Shown: positions 37,185 to 46,139 of the stretch, in pieces
How positions within the stretch are numbered: the first letter of the stretch is position 1
Layout: every line of letters starts with the position of its first letter
Assembly: GCF_004116495.1 (NCBI RefSeq)
Contig: NZ_PDKC01000002.1
Coordinates: forward strand, 62,001-126,000
Direction of reading: 5' to 3'
From: Arcobacter sp. CECT 8985
Lineage (GTDB): Bacteria; Campylobacterota; Campylobacteria; Campylobacterales; Arcobacteraceae
DNA length: 64,000 bases
The notes under the pieces: model-generated
Seen by the model: the letters and a program-made list of their open reading frames with translations, nothing else
What the model was told of the DNA's origin: nothing
Databases searched by the model: none
Program-made: the position numbers and the translations under genes

Positions 37185-38483
37185 ATGGTAATATTTAGAG
37201 TTACTGAAAATATAAATATTAAAACTACAGATGGTACTTTGGTTTCTTATGTGAAACTAAAGAATCCATCAAATTTGTTAAATGATACTCTTTATTTAAC
37301 TACTTATGAAGACTTTAATGACTTAAAATCTGTATTTTCTCAAATTTCAGAAAAGTATCAAGCAAAAGTTATTGTTGAAAAAAGAGTAAGAGAATTAGAG
37401 TATTTTCCAAAAGAATTAGGAATTTCAAATGAAAATGAATTTTCAAATATCTCAAATATCAAAAAAAGATTAAAAACAAAAAATAAAGATTATAGTAAAA
37501 ATTTAGATTATGTATCTTTGCTTTTAAAAAATAAGAATAATTTTGTTGAAGATGAAATAAAAGCTACTTTAAAACAAGATATAAAAATTGCTATACTTGG
37601 AAACTTAGGTTTTGATATAGGAGAGATGATTGCTTCATGTACTGCACTTAGAATTTTATATGAAGAGCTTAAAAAGAAGTTTAAGACTGTTAAAATAGAA
37701 CTTTTTTTAAACTCTTCAGAAAATAAACAATTTTCAAGAGATAAACAAATTTTCTCAAATCAGTATTTTATATCAAATGTTGCAGCTTTATCAATTAGTG
37801 TAAAAAAATTATTTAATTATGATTATTTTATAGATACAAGCTTAGTGACAAAACAACCTTACTACAATCAATTAAATTATGTTGATGCGTGGCTTTATAA
37901 ATTTGGAATAGATTTTAGAAAAATAGCAAAAGAAAGAAAATATAATACATTAGATTTAAGTAAATATAAACCTTCTAAATCAGTTGTTGAAAAATTTGAA
38001 GAGTTAAGATTGAAAGGGAAAATCCTTTTATTTCATCCATATTCTGCACATGAAAAAAGGTCTATTCCAAAAGATGTAGCACGAAAAATGCTAAAAGAGT
38101 TGTTATTTAAGTTAAAAGATTATGTTATTGTTAGTGCTTTAAGTATAGATGGCGTAGATGATGATGCCTTTGTTGATCTGTCTAGGTTTTCTAAAAATTT
38201 CTTAGATTTTGCATATATAATTTCAAACGTAGATAATATTATTACAGTTGATACTTCAACTTATCATATTAGTGATATATTTTTTATTCCAACTATTGTG
38301 TTATTTACAACGGAAAATCCTTTAAAAAGAGTATCAAATTATAACTATGTAAAAACAGTTATAATTGATGATAAATCAAAAAATTTATCACTTTTTAAAT
38401 TTGATGATAATTCCCTTGTTCTCAATAGGTTTGAGAGTTGGCAAAAGTTAAAAATAGGAAAGATTATTAAACTATTAGATTAA
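37185..38483 (+). CDS. Glycosyltransferase family 9-like protein
   Basis: A 432-residue protein. The C-terminal half resembles GT9/heptosyltransferase sequences: ILLFHPYSAHEKRSIPKDV, then DNIITVDTSTYHISDIFFIP with the Asp and Thr of the donor-binding segment, and FTTENPLKRVSNY. The N-terminal 140 residues are unusual, Lys-rich and without a recognised motif. Its substrate is unknown; a role in lipooligosaccharide or capsule assembly is possible. It starts one base after the U32 gene. Confidence 0.55.
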   Translation: MVIFRVTENINIKTTDGTLVSYVKLKNPSNLLNDTLYLTTYEDFNDLKSVFSQISEKYQAKVIVEKRVRELEYFPKELGISNENEFSNISNIKKRLKTKNKDYSKNLDYVSLLLKNKNNFVEDEIKATLKQDIKIAILGNLGFDIGEMIASCTALRILYEELKKKFKTVKIELFLNSSENKQFSRDKQIFSNQYFISNVAALSISVKKLFNYDYFIDTSLVTKQPYYNQLNYVDAWLYKFGIDFRKIAKERKYNTLDLSKYKPSKSVVEKFEELRLKGKILLFHPYSAHEKRSIPKDVARKMLKELLFKLKDYVIVSALSIDGVDDDAFVDLSRFSKNFLDFAYIISNVDNIITVDTSTYHISDIFFIPTIVLFTTENPLKRVSNYNYVKTVIIDDKSKNLSLFKFDDNSLVLNRFESWQKLKIGKIIKLLD

Positions 38484-38524
38484 ATTAGATAAAATAATAT
38501 ACCAAAAAAATTATAAGGAAAATT

Positions 38525-39019
38525 ATGAGCTTTGTTTCTATAATAATGGGAAGTAAGTCAGATTATGAAGTTATGAAAAACTGTGCAGATACATTTGAAA
38601 AATTTGATGTAAAATATGAAATGATTGTTTCATCAGCTCACAGAAGTCCAGAAAGAACAAAAAATTATGTTAAGAATGCAGAAGAAAAAGGTGCTGTAGC
38701 GTTTATTGCTGCTGCAGGGATGGCTGCTCATTTAGCTGGTGCTTTAGCTGCAACTACAACAAAACCTATTATTGGTGTTCCTATGAAAGGTGGTGCAATG
38801 GATGGAATGGATGCTATGCTTTCAACTGTTCAAATGCCATCAGGAATGCCTGTAGCAACAGTTGCATTGGGAAAAGCTGGTGCAGTTAATGCAGCATACT
38901 TAGCAATGCAAATTCTTGCAATTTCTGATAAAGAGTTAGCAATTAAATTAAAAGAAGATAGAATCGTTAAGGCTAAAAAAGTTGAAACTGATTCTAATGA
39001 AATAGAAGTTATTTTATAA
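38525..39019 (+). CDS. purE: N5-carboxyaminoimidazole ribonucleotide mutase PurE
   Basis: A 164-residue class I PurE of purine biosynthesis: SIIMGSKSDYEVM, VSSAHRSPERT with the catalytic His, and AAGMAAHLAGALAATT. Ribosome-binding site AAGGAAA precedes the ATG. A glutaredoxin gene follows by four bases. Confidence 0.96.
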   Translation: MSFVSIIMGSKSDYEVMKNCADTFEKFDVKYEMIVSSAHRSPERTKNYVKNAEEKGAVAFIAAAGMAAHLAGALAATTTKPIIGVPMKGGAMDGMDAMLSTVQMPSGMPVATVALGKAGAVNAAYLAMQILAISDKELAIKLKEDRIVKAKKVETDSNEIEVIL

Positions 39020-39023
39020 TAAT

Positions 39024-39257
39024 ATGAAACCTGTCGCATTATTTACAGTACCTAAGTGTAAATGGTGCGATAAGGCTAAAGCTTACTTTAAATCTAAAAA
39101 TATAAGATATAATCAAATTGACGTATCAAGAAACAAACAAGCATTAAAAGATTGTCAAAAGCATGGATGTAATGGTGCTCCTGTTGTATTAATAGGAAAT
39201 AGTTGGATCTGTGGTTTTGATAAAGAAAAAATAAATAAAGAATTAGGGATTAAATAG
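39024..39257 (+). CDS. Glutaredoxin
   Basis: A 77-residue thioredoxin-fold protein with the redox pair C12-K-W-C15, the GSH-site GAPVVLIG and C-terminal CGFDKEKIN. It reduces disulfides or glutathionylated proteins; target unknown. It is placed between purE and glyQ, ending at the base before the glyQ start. Confidence 0.9.
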   Translation: MKPVALFTVPKCKWCDKAKAYFKSKNIRYNQIDVSRNKQALKDCQKHGCNGAPVVLIGNSWICGFDKEKINKELGIK

Positions 39258-40139
39258 ATGATTACATTTTCAAATATGTTATTAAAACTTCAACAATTCT
39301 GGGCAGAACAAGGTTGTAATATTGTTCAGCCTTATGATATTCCAGCAGGTGCTGGTACTTTTCACCCAGCCACAATATTAAGAAGTTTAGATTCAACTCC
39401 TTGGAGTACAGCATATGTTGCACCGAGCAGAAGACCAACAGATGGTAGATATGGAGAAAATCCAAATAGACTGGGTGCATATTATCAATTTCAAGCATTA
39501 ATAAAGCCAAGTCCAGAAAATATTCAAGATTTATATTTACAATCTTTGGAGTATTTAGGCTTAGATATATCAAAACATGATATAAGATTTGTAGAAGACA
39601 ACTGGGAATCTCCAACATTAGGTGCATGGGGTCTTGGTTGGGAAGTATGGTTGGATGGTATGGAAGTTACACAATTTACATATTTTCAACAAGTAGGTGG
39701 TCTTGCTTGTGATCCTGTTGCAGTTGAAATTACATATGGAACTGAAAGACTTGCTATGTATTTACAAGGTGTTGATTCTGTATTTGATATTGTATGGAAT
39801 GAAAATGAACATGGTAAAACAACATATGCGGATGTACATAAAGAAAGTGAATATGAGTTCTCAACTTATAACTTTGAAGTAGCAAATACACAGATGTTAT
39901 TTAGACATTTTGATGATGCATTTAATGAGTGTAAATCTTGTTTAGATGCGGGGCTTCCTTTACCTGCTTATGATCAATGTATGCTTGCTTCTCATGCATT
40001 TAATACACTTGATGCAAGAAAAGCAATTTCTGTAACTGAAAGACAAAATTACATTTTAAAAGTAAGAGAATTAGCACAAGGTTGTGCTGTTTTATATAAA
40101 CAGCAAGAACAAGATAGATTAAAAAGAGTTGGAAGATAA
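39258..40139 (+). CDS. glyQ: Glycyl-tRNA synthetase alpha subunit
   Basis: A 293-residue GlyQ of the alpha2-beta2 enzyme: [34 protein letters not shown], and [36 protein letters not shown]. The beta subunit glyS is not adjacent, as is common in this phylum. It starts at ATG 39258, right after the glutaredoxin stop. Confidence 0.97.
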   Translation: MITFSNMLLKLQQFWAEQGCNIVQPYDIPAGAGTFHPATILRSLDSTPWSTAYVAPSRRPTDGRYGENPNRLGAYYQFQALIKPSPENIQDLYLQSLEYLGLDISKHDIRFVEDNWESPTLGAWGLGWEVWLDGMEVTQFTYFQQVGGLACDPVAVEITYGTERLAMYLQGVDSVFDIVWNENEHGKTTYADVHKESEYEFSTYNFEVANTQMLFRHFDDAFNECKSCLDAGLPLPAYDQCMLASHAFNTLDARKAISVTERQNYILKVRELAQGCAVLYKQQEQDRLKRVGR

Positions 40140-40140
40140 A

Positions 40141-40905
40141 TTGAAAATAATAGATATTTATAATATTTTAGATGAAATTTCTCCTTTTTATTTACAAGAA
40201 AAATGGGATAATAGTGGACTATTAGTTGGAAATAAAAATGATGAGATAGAAAAAATATATGTAAGTATTGATTTGGATGAGGAGTTTTTACATGTAGTGG
40301 ATGAAAATTCACTGATTATCACTCATCATCCTTTAATCTTTTCACCTCTTAAAAAAGTTAATTTTGATAATTATTGTACAAAGTTATTAAAAATTTTAAT
40401 TCAGAAAAATATTGCATTGATATCAATGCATACGAATATTGATAAAACGCACTTAAATATGTATGTTGCAAAAGAGATATTAAATCTAGATGTAATTGAA
40501 AAAAATGATGTAAATGAGTTCATTATATATGCTAATGTAAATAAGAATTTTGATGAGTTTTTGAAAGATATTACATCTAAATTAGATATTAAATCAACAA
40601 ATGTTGTAAAATGTAATCAAGAAGTAAAAAAAGTAGGAATAGTAACTGGTGCTGGCATGTCTTTATTAGATGAAGTTCAAGCAGATTGTTATTTGACAGG
40701 AGATATCAAATATCATGAAGCAATGGATGCAAAATCTAGAGGAATATCATTAATTGATATAAGACATTATGAAAGTGAAAAGTATTTTAATGCCCTTTTA
40801 GTAGGGTTATTAGAAAAAAATTTGAAAAAAAATAAATTAAAAGCTATAATATCAGCTTCGAAAAATCCATTTAAGTTTTGTATACAAGGAGAAACAGTTG
40901 AATAA
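40141..40905 (+). CDS. Nif3-like dinuclear-metal-centre protein (DUF34)
   Basis: A 254-residue member of the Nif3/YbgI family, a toroidal hexamer with two metal sites. Evidence: LQEKWDNSGLLVG, ITHHPLIF with the metal-binding His pair, ISMHTNIDK, GAGMSLLDEVQADCYLTGDIKYHEAMDA and DIRHYESEKY. The name Nif3 comes from yeast and does not imply nitrogen fixation. TTG 40141 is used as start because the protein then begins LKIIDIYNILDEISP as in relatives; a TTG at 40129 is also possible. The coding end overlaps the next gene. Confidence 0.86.
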   Translation: MKIIDIYNILDEISPFYLQEKWDNSGLLVGNKNDEIEKIYVSIDLDEEFLHVVDENSLIITHHPLIFSPLKKVNFDNYCTKLLKILIQKNIALISMHTNIDKTHLNMYVAKEILNLDVIEKNDVNEFIIYANVNKNFDEFLKDITSKLDIKSTNVVKCNQEVKKVGIVTGAGMSLLDEVQADCYLTGDIKYHEAMDAKSRGISLIDIRHYESEKYFNALLVGLLEKNLKKNKLKAIISASKNPFKFCIQGETVE

Positions 40906-41617
40906 ATATTTAGAGGAACTAGTTAAATTATCTAAATTTGATACTAAGATTAGTATGTTTGAACCTCAAATTGAGAACGAAAAAGCAAAATTAGCTACAT
41001 TTGTAGAGACAGCAGAAGCAATTAAAACATCAATTAATGATATATATGTACAAATTGATGATGTTAAATCTAAAAGAACTAAAAATAATATCCATTTAGC
41101 AGAATTAAAAACTAAATTAGATGATATTTCAAAAAAACATAATGAAGTTCAAAATGAGAAAGAGTTAAAAGCTTTACAATTAGAAGAAGAGATTACTAAA
41201 GAGCAAATTTCATTTGCAAATGAAGAGATTATTAGACTTGATGAAATAACAGAAGAAAAAGAGTCTCAATTAAAAGAAGCAAAAGAGAAATTAACAGAAG
41301 AAGAGGAATCTATTAAAGAGATTCAAACTGCTGTTGATGAAAAAATAGAGCAGATAAATCAAGAAAGAAATTCTGTTTATCAAGAAAGAAGTGAATTATT
41401 AGAAAAATTTGATAATAAAATCTTAACTTTCTATGAAAAAATTAAAAGATGGGCGAAAGATACAGCTGTTGTTCCAGTAAAAAAACAAGCTTGTTATGGA
41501 TGTTTTATGAAAATAAATGACAAAACTTATGCGGAAGTGATTAAATCAGAAGAGATTGTAAACTGTCCACATTGTGGAAGAATCCTTTATAAAGAAGATG
41601 AAACTGAAGAGGCTTAA
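40898..41617 (+). CDS. Coiled-coil zinc-ribbon protein, FlgZ/HP0958-like (DUF164)
   Basis: A 239-residue protein with a long antiparallel coiled coil (about 1-185) and a C-terminal C4 zinc ribbon, CYGCFMK and NCPHCGR. This is the architecture of Helicobacter HP0958 (FlgZ), which helps flagellar gene expression by protecting the RpoN sigma factor. The start is TTG 40898 with AAGGAG at 40886-40891. It overlaps the Nif3-like gene by eight bases. Given the sigma-54 nif promoters in this window, a link to RpoN is attractive but not shown. Confidence 0.85.
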   Translation: MNKYLEELVKLSKFDTKISMFEPQIENEKAKLATFVETAEAIKTSINDIYVQIDDVKSKRTKNNIHLAELKTKLDDISKKHNEVQNEKELKALQLEEEITKEQISFANEEIIRLDEITEEKESQLKEAKEKLTEEEESIKEIQTAVDEKIEQINQERNSVYQERSELLEKFDNKILTFYEKIKRWAKDTAVVPVKKQACYGCFMKINDKTYAEVIKSEEIVNCPHCGRILYKEDETEEA

Positions 41618-41618
41618 T

Positions 41619-42764
41619 TTGCGCCTCTTTTCATTTTTTTATTATATATTAGCAATTATTGTTTATATAATTGCAATGCCTCTACTTTTAATAAAATTAA
41701 AAAATAAAAAATACCAAGTAGCAATTCCTTCAAAATTTTTTTTAAAAAATAATCCAAAGTTTGATAATGAAGATAAAATATGGTTTCATAGTTGTTCAAT
41801 GGGTGAGACTATTGCAATTAAGCCTTTAATAAAAGAGTTTAGCGATTGTAATATTTCAGTAATAACAAATACTGGGTATGAAGAGGCATGTAAACATAGT
41901 AAAAATGTAAGGTATTTACCTTATGAGTTATTTTTACCTTTTTGGATAAATAAACAAAAAGCATTGGTTGTAATGGAAGCAGAACTTTGGTTTATGCTTT
42001 TTTATATTGTAAAAAGAAAAGGTGGAAAAACCTTTTTAATTAATGCAAGAATATCTGATAAATCATATAACTCATATAGAAAAATGAGATGGTTTTATAA
42101 ATATATATTTAAAAATATAGATAAGGTATTTGCTCAAAGTGAAACAGATAAGCAAAGACTTGAATATTTAGGTGCAAAAAATATTGATGTTATTGGAAAT
42201 ATTAAACTTGCACAACTTCCAAAAATAACAAAAAAGTTTGAAAAAACTAAACAGACTTTAATTACAGCTGGAAGTACCCATGAAAAAGAAGAAGAGTTGA
42301 TTTTAAACTCATATGATAGAAAATTTGGAAAATTAGTAATAGTTCCAAGGCATCCTGAACGATTTGAAAAAGTAAATAACTTGATTAAAAATTATTGTAA
42401 AGAAAAAAATTTAAAATATCATAGATTTTCACAAAATGAGAGTTTTGATTCTGATATAATATTAGTTGATAAAATGGGTGAATTAAATAATATATATGCA
42501 ATATCAGATGTTGTTATTTTAGGAGGTGGTTTTGAAAAAATTGGTGGACATAATCCAGTTGAACCAGCATTCTTTGGATGTAAAATTATAAGTGGTAAAG
42601 AGATATTTAATCAAAAATCACTTTTTGAATGTATTGATAACTATTATTTAGTACAAAATGATGAGTTGAGAAACTATTTAGAAAAAATAGATGAGTTAAA
42701 AATACCAAAATTAGCAAAAGCAGGCTCAGTTGAGCCAATAATAAAGGAATTAAAAAATGTATGA
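41619..42764 (+). CDS. waaA: 3-deoxy-D-manno-octulosonic acid transferase
   Basis: A 381-residue KDO transferase of lipid A core synthesis. A single N-terminal membrane anchor (LFSFFYYILAIIVYIIAMPL) is followed by IWFHSCSMGET, the GT-B fold with VMEAELWFMLF, ITAGSTHEKEE, VPRHPERF and the donor-site GGGFEKIGGHNPVEPA. The start is taken as TTG 41619, six bases after AGAGG; ATG 41598 inside the preceding gene would add seven residues. It overlaps the following gene by eight bases. Confidence 0.93.
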   Translation: MRLFSFFYYILAIIVYIIAMPLLLIKLKNKKYQVAIPSKFFLKNNPKFDNEDKIWFHSCSMGETIAIKPLIKEFSDCNISVITNTGYEEACKHSKNVRYLPYELFLPFWINKQKALVVMEAELWFMLFYIVKRKGGKTFLINARISDKSYNSYRKMRWFYKYIFKNIDKVFAQSETDKQRLEYLGAKNIDVIGNIKLAQLPKITKKFEKTKQTLITAGSTHEKEEELILNSYDRKFGKLVIVPRHPERFEKVNNLIKNYCKEKNLKYHRFSQNESFDSDIILVDKMGELNNIYAISDVVILGGGFEKIGGHNPVEPAFFGCKIISGKEIFNQKSLFECIDNYYLVQNDELRNYLEKIDELKIPKLAKAGSVEPIIKELKNV

Positions 42765-43503
42765 TAAAGCGTACAAACTTTTGGCAAAACAAGAAAATAT
42801 ATCTAATTCAAAAGCAAAAGAGCTTATTGATAGAGGTTTAGTAAGAGCAGGCGGGAAAAAAATTGTAATCGCAAGAGGTGAAATAAAAGAAAATACAAAA
42901 TTCACTGTGAAAAAACTTGCAAAAATAAATACAATATTTGAAGATGATGATATTTTAGCAATAGACAAACCAGCATATATGACTACAGATGAAATTCAAG
43001 ATAAGTATAGTGACTTCTTTTTATTAAACAGACTTGATAAAGAAACAAGTGGAGTTATGCTTTTTGCAAAAAACGAAGAGTTTCAAAAAAAAGCAATTAA
43101 AGAATTTAAAGAAAATAGAGTTTATAAAGAGTATGTAGCTATAGTTGAAGGTAAAGTTATTGATGAAATTGTTATTGATAAACCAATATTAACAATTAAA
43201 AATAAAGGTGTAGCAAAATCAAAAATTGATGTTAAAAAAGGTAAGCCTGCAACTTCGACTATTTATCCAATGTTTGTAGAAGGTAATAAGTCTAAAATTA
43301 AAGTTGTAATTGATACAGGTAGAACTCATCAAATTAGAGTTCATCTAAATCATCTAGGTTATCCAATTATCGGTGATTCAATTTATGGTAAAATAAACCC
43401 AAATGTAAATAGAGTTTTATTGCACTCAAAAGTTACAAAAATATTTGATTATGAATTTGAATCTCAAGAACCAAGAGAATTTAAAGTGTTTGACTTTAAC
43501 TAA
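42757..43503 (+). CDS. RluA-family pseudouridine synthase with S4 domain
   Basis: A 248-residue enzyme. An N-terminal S4 RNA-binding domain (to about 65, NSKAKELIDRGLVRAGG) is followed by the catalytic RLDKETSGVMLFAK, whose Asp is the nucleophile, and the RTHQIRVHLNHLGYPIIGD motif. It makes pseudouridine in rRNA or tRNA; the exact site cannot be assigned. It overlaps waaA by eight bases. Confidence 0.93.
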   Translation: MYDKAYKLLAKQENISNSKAKELIDRGLVRAGGKKIVIARGEIKENTKFTVKKLAKINTIFEDDDILAIDKPAYMTTDEIQDKYSDFFLLNRLDKETSGVMLFAKNEEFQKKAIKEFKENRVYKEYVAIVEGKVIDEIVIDKPILTIKNKGVAKSKIDVKKGKPATSTIYPMFVEGNKSKIKVVIDTGRTHQIRVHLNHLGYPIIGDSIYGKINPNVNRVLLHSKVTKIFDYEFESQEPREFKVFDFN

Positions 43504-43526
43504 AATTTAAGTTTTTAAAAAAATAC

Positions 43527-43548
43527 GAATCCCTATAAATAGGGATTC
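43527..43548 (+). terminator. Strong hairpin after the pseudouridine synthase gene
   Basis: GAATCCCTA, a TAAA loop and TAGGGATTC form a perfect 9-bp stem. There is no T-run on the plus strand after it, and the A-rich flank on its 5' side would be a T-run only for minus-strand transcription. It is probably a factor-dependent or processing hairpin. Confidence 0.5.
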
Positions 43549-43654
43549 TGAAAAGTAATAAAATTAATTTAAACTTAATTTATACCCTATTTAAACTATC
43601 TTAAAGTAAATAAACAGTAAAATCCACAAAATTTAAAATGTTTGGAGATTTATT

Positions 43655-45007
43655 TTGTTTGATTCAATAACTGGCTCACTAAAAAATTCAATTAATAAAA
43701 TTAGACATAAAGATGATGCAGCAGCATTAAAAAAAGCAACTACAGAATTAAAAAAGTCTTTTTTAAAAGCTGATATTCACCATAAGACGACAAAAGAGTT
43801 AGTTACAGAAGTTGAATTAGAAACAAAAAAAAATGGAATAGGGCAAGATTCATTTATAAATGCTCTTAAAAGCCAACTTACAAAACTTCTTACTACTGAA
43901 GGTAATCAAGGTTTTGTATTTTCAAATACTCCTCCAACTACAATATTAATGACAGGACTTCAAGGTTCTGGTAAAACAACAACAACTGGTAAATTAGCAA
44001 ACTATTTAAAAACTAGAAAGAAAAAAGTTTTAGTTGCTGCTTGTGATTTACAAAGATTAGCAGCCGTTGAGCAACTGAAACAAATTGCAGCTCAAGTTGA
44101 AGTTGATATATACTTTGATGATAATGAAACTGATTCTGTTAAAATTGCAAAAGCAGCGCAAGAAAAAGCAACAAAAGAGTTGTATGATGTATTATTAATA
44201 GATACAGCAGGTCGATTAGCTATTGATGAGGAATTAATGACTCAACTTGCTAATGTTAGAGATTCAATTAAACCTGATGAAATTTTTTATGTAGCAGATT
44301 CATTAACTGGGCATGATGCAACAAAAACAGCAACAACGTTTAAAGAAAGAATTGGAATAGATGGTGTTATTTTATCGAAATATGATGGTGATACAAAAGG
44401 TGGTGTTGCACTTTCAATTGCTCATCAAGTTGGTGTTCCTTTAAGATTTATTGGTGTTGGTGAAAAAATGCCAGACTTAGAAGTTTTTATTCCAGATAGA
44501 ATTGTTTCTAGACTTTTAGGTTTAGGAGATATAGAAGGACTTGCAGAAAAAACTTCAGCAGTAATTGATGAGAAAAAAGCTAAAGAAGTTACTAAAAAGA
44601 TTAAAAAAGGTGAATTTAATTTTAATGACTTTTTAGATCAACTTGCAATGATGAGTAAATTAGGTTCAATGAAATCTATTATAGGAATGATTCCCGGTCT
44701 ATCTCAAATGGCAGGCCCAATGAAAGATATGGATTTTGAAAACTCTGATGAAATAAAAAGAATCAAAGCTATGATTGGATCAATGACTCAAAAAGAAAGA
44801 GAACAACCAAGTTTAATTAATCCAAGTAGAAAAAGAAGAATTGCTAGTGGTTCTGGATTATCAGAAGTTCAAGTAAATAAAATATTAAAGCAGTTTAAAA
44901 ATGCTTCAAAAATGGCTAAGAAACTATCTTCAAAAGGTGGTATGAAAGGTCTTCAAAATATGATGTCTCAAATGGGACCTGGTGGAATGCCTAAAATCCC
45001 TAGATAA
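43655..45007 (+). CDS. ffh: Signal recognition particle protein Ffh
   Basis: A 450-residue SRP54 protein: N domain, G domain with GLQGSGKTTTTGKL (about 107-120), LIDTAGRL, SKYDGDTKGGVALS, and a Met-rich M domain ending GPGGMPKIP. It targets membrane proteins to the Sec translocon. Start is TTG 43655 after TTGGAGAT; no in-frame ATG is nearer. The rpsP operon follows. Confidence 0.97.
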   Translation: MFDSITGSLKNSINKIRHKDDAAALKKATTELKKSFLKADIHHKTTKELVTEVELETKKNGIGQDSFINALKSQLTKLLTTEGNQGFVFSNTPPTTILMTGLQGSGKTTTTGKLANYLKTRKKKVLVAACDLQRLAAVEQLKQIAAQVEVDIYFDDNETDSVKIAKAAQEKATKELYDVLLIDTAGRLAIDEELMTQLANVRDSIKPDEIFYVADSLTGHDATKTATTFKERIGIDGVILSKYDGDTKGGVALSIAHQVGVPLRFIGVGEKMPDLEVFIPDRIVSRLLGLGDIEGLAEKTSAVIDEKKAKEVTKKIKKGEFNFNDFLDQLAMMSKLGSMKSIIGMIPGLSQMAGPMKDMDFENSDEIKRIKAMIGSMTQKEREQPSLINPSRKRRIASGSGLSEVQVNKILKQFKNASKMAKKLSSKGGMKGLQNMMSQMGPGGMPKIPR

Positions 45008-45018
45008 ATATTGACTCT

Positions 45019-45069
45019 TATAGTGTTGAGTTGTAAACTTAAATTTTGAGTTTAGAATTCAATACTATA
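45019..45069 (+). ncRNA. Nested stem-loop upstream of rpsP
   Basis: TATAGTGTTGA (45019-45029) pairs with TCAATACTATA (45059-45069), one G-U pair included, and inside it TAAACT (45034-45039) pairs with AGTTTA (45049-45054). The structure lies 28 bases before rpsP and lacks a T-run. A possible TTGACT -35 (45011) overlaps its edge, so it may be either an RNA leader or a DNA feature of the promoter. Confidence 0.4.
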
Positions 45070-45096
45070 AATATAAAATAAACAAAGGAAAAATAA

Positions 45097-45324
45097 ATGA
45101 CAGTAATTAGATTAACAAGAATGGGTAGAAATAAAAAACCATTTTATAGAATTGTTGTAACAGATTCAAGAAAAAGAAGAGATTCAGGATGGATTGAATC
45201 AATTGGATATTATAATCCAGTATCTGAACCAAAAGTTTTAAAAATTGATGAAGAAAGATATAACTATTGGTTAAAAGTTGGAGCTAAACCTTCTGAAAAA
45301 GTTAAAAAATTAGCTTCTAAATAA
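45097..45324 (+). CDS. rpsP: 30S ribosomal protein S16
   Basis: The 75-residue S16: [39 protein letters not shown] and the [10 protein letters not shown] end. First of rpsP-KH-rimM. Ribosome-binding site AAAGGA. Confidence 0.99.
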   Translation: MTVIRLTRMGRNKKPFYRIVVTDSRKRRDSGWIESIGYYNPVSEPKVLKIDEERYNYWLKVGAKPSEKVKKLASK

Positions 45325-45340
45325 TTTAGCTATTACTAAC

Positions 45341-45580
45341 ATGATAGTAAATTTTATAGAAAATTATGCAAAATTAATCGTTTCTAAGCCAGAAGATGTA
45401 AGTGTATTTGAAAAGAAAATTGATGATACTTTTACTGAAATTACAATTAATGCTCATGCAGATGATATTGGTAAATTGATTGGTAAAAATGGTAATATGA
45501 TTAATGCGCTTAAAGTTATGGCAAATGGTTGTAAAGCAAAAGATGGTGTATCTTACAAGATACAAGTATTATCTAATTAA
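45341..45580 (+). CDS. KH-domain RNA-binding protein (YlqC-like)
   Basis: A 79-residue single KH domain with the GxxG loop as IGKNGNMINALKVM. Members of this family (YlqC/KhpA) usually lie between rpsP and rimM, as here, and bind RNA, in some species with KhpB. It follows rpsP by 16 bases and precedes rimM by 11. Confidence 0.93.
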   Translation: MIVNFIENYAKLIVSKPEDVSVFEKKIDDTFTEITINAHADDIGKLIGKNGNMINALKVMANGCKAKDGVSYKIQVLSN

Positions 45581-45591
45581 AATAGCAAAAT

Positions 45592-46128
45592 ATGTCTAAA
45601 GATAAAATTTACGTAGCAAAGCTAGGGAAAACAGTAGGTCTGCAAGGTGATTTGAAAATCCATACAGATACTGATTTCCCTGATCAGTTTAAAAAAAATG
45701 CTACTTTTACTACAAATAGAAATCTACAATTAAAAGTAATATCATATAATGAATCAAGAGGTATAATCAGATTTGAATCTTATGAAGATATAGATCTTGC
45801 AAAAAAATTAACTAATCAGCAGTTATTTACAACTGAAGATTTAACGAAACAAAACTGTAATCTTAATGATGATGAATTCTTTTGGTTTGATATAATAGGG
45901 TGTGAAGTTATAGAAAATGGTATAGTATTGGGAAAAGTAGAAGATATTCATAGATATCCTATAACTGATTACTTAGAGATTATTACAAATAAAGAACTAG
46001 TAGATAATAAAGATTTACCAAAAAATTTTTTAATTCCATATTTAACTGAAACACATATTATTGAAGTTAATATAGAAAATAAAAAAATATATACTAAATC
46101 ATGTTTTGAAATATTAGAAAACTCATAA
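45592..46128 (+). CDS. rimM: 16S rRNA processing protein RimM
   Basis: A 178-residue protein with an N-terminal RimM domain (VAKLGKTVGLQGDLKIHTD) and a C-terminal PRC barrel (DDEFFWFDIIGCEVIENG, LIPYLTETHIIEVN). It aids 30S maturation through S19. The usual next genes of this operon, trmD and rplS, are not present; the transcript ends in a hairpin facing a convergent gene. Confidence 0.94.
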   Translation: MSKDKIYVAKLGKTVGLQGDLKIHTDTDFPDQFKKNATFTTNRNLQLKVISYNESRGIIRFESYEDIDLAKKLTNQQLFTTEDLTKQNCNLNDDEFFWFDIIGCEVIENGIVLGKVEDIHRYPITDYLEIITNKELVDNKDLPKNFLIPYLTETHIIEVNIENKKIYTKSCFEILENS

Positions 46129-46139
46129 AGTTTTCTAAT
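46113..46139. terminator. Bidirectional hairpin between rimM and the SPOR-like gene
   Basis: ATTAGAAAACT (46113-46123) and AGTTTTCTAAT (46129-46139) form a perfect 11-bp stem with a five-base loop holding the rimM stop codon. The A/T-rich arms give a T-run in either direction. Confidence 0.6.

Noticed and set aside
40141-40905. Nitrogen fixation role for the Nif3-like protein
   Set aside because: The family name comes from a yeast interaction and members are widespread in non-diazotrophs.
43527-43548. Intrinsic terminator for the plus strand with full confidence
   Set aside because: The stem is perfect but no T-run follows on that strand.
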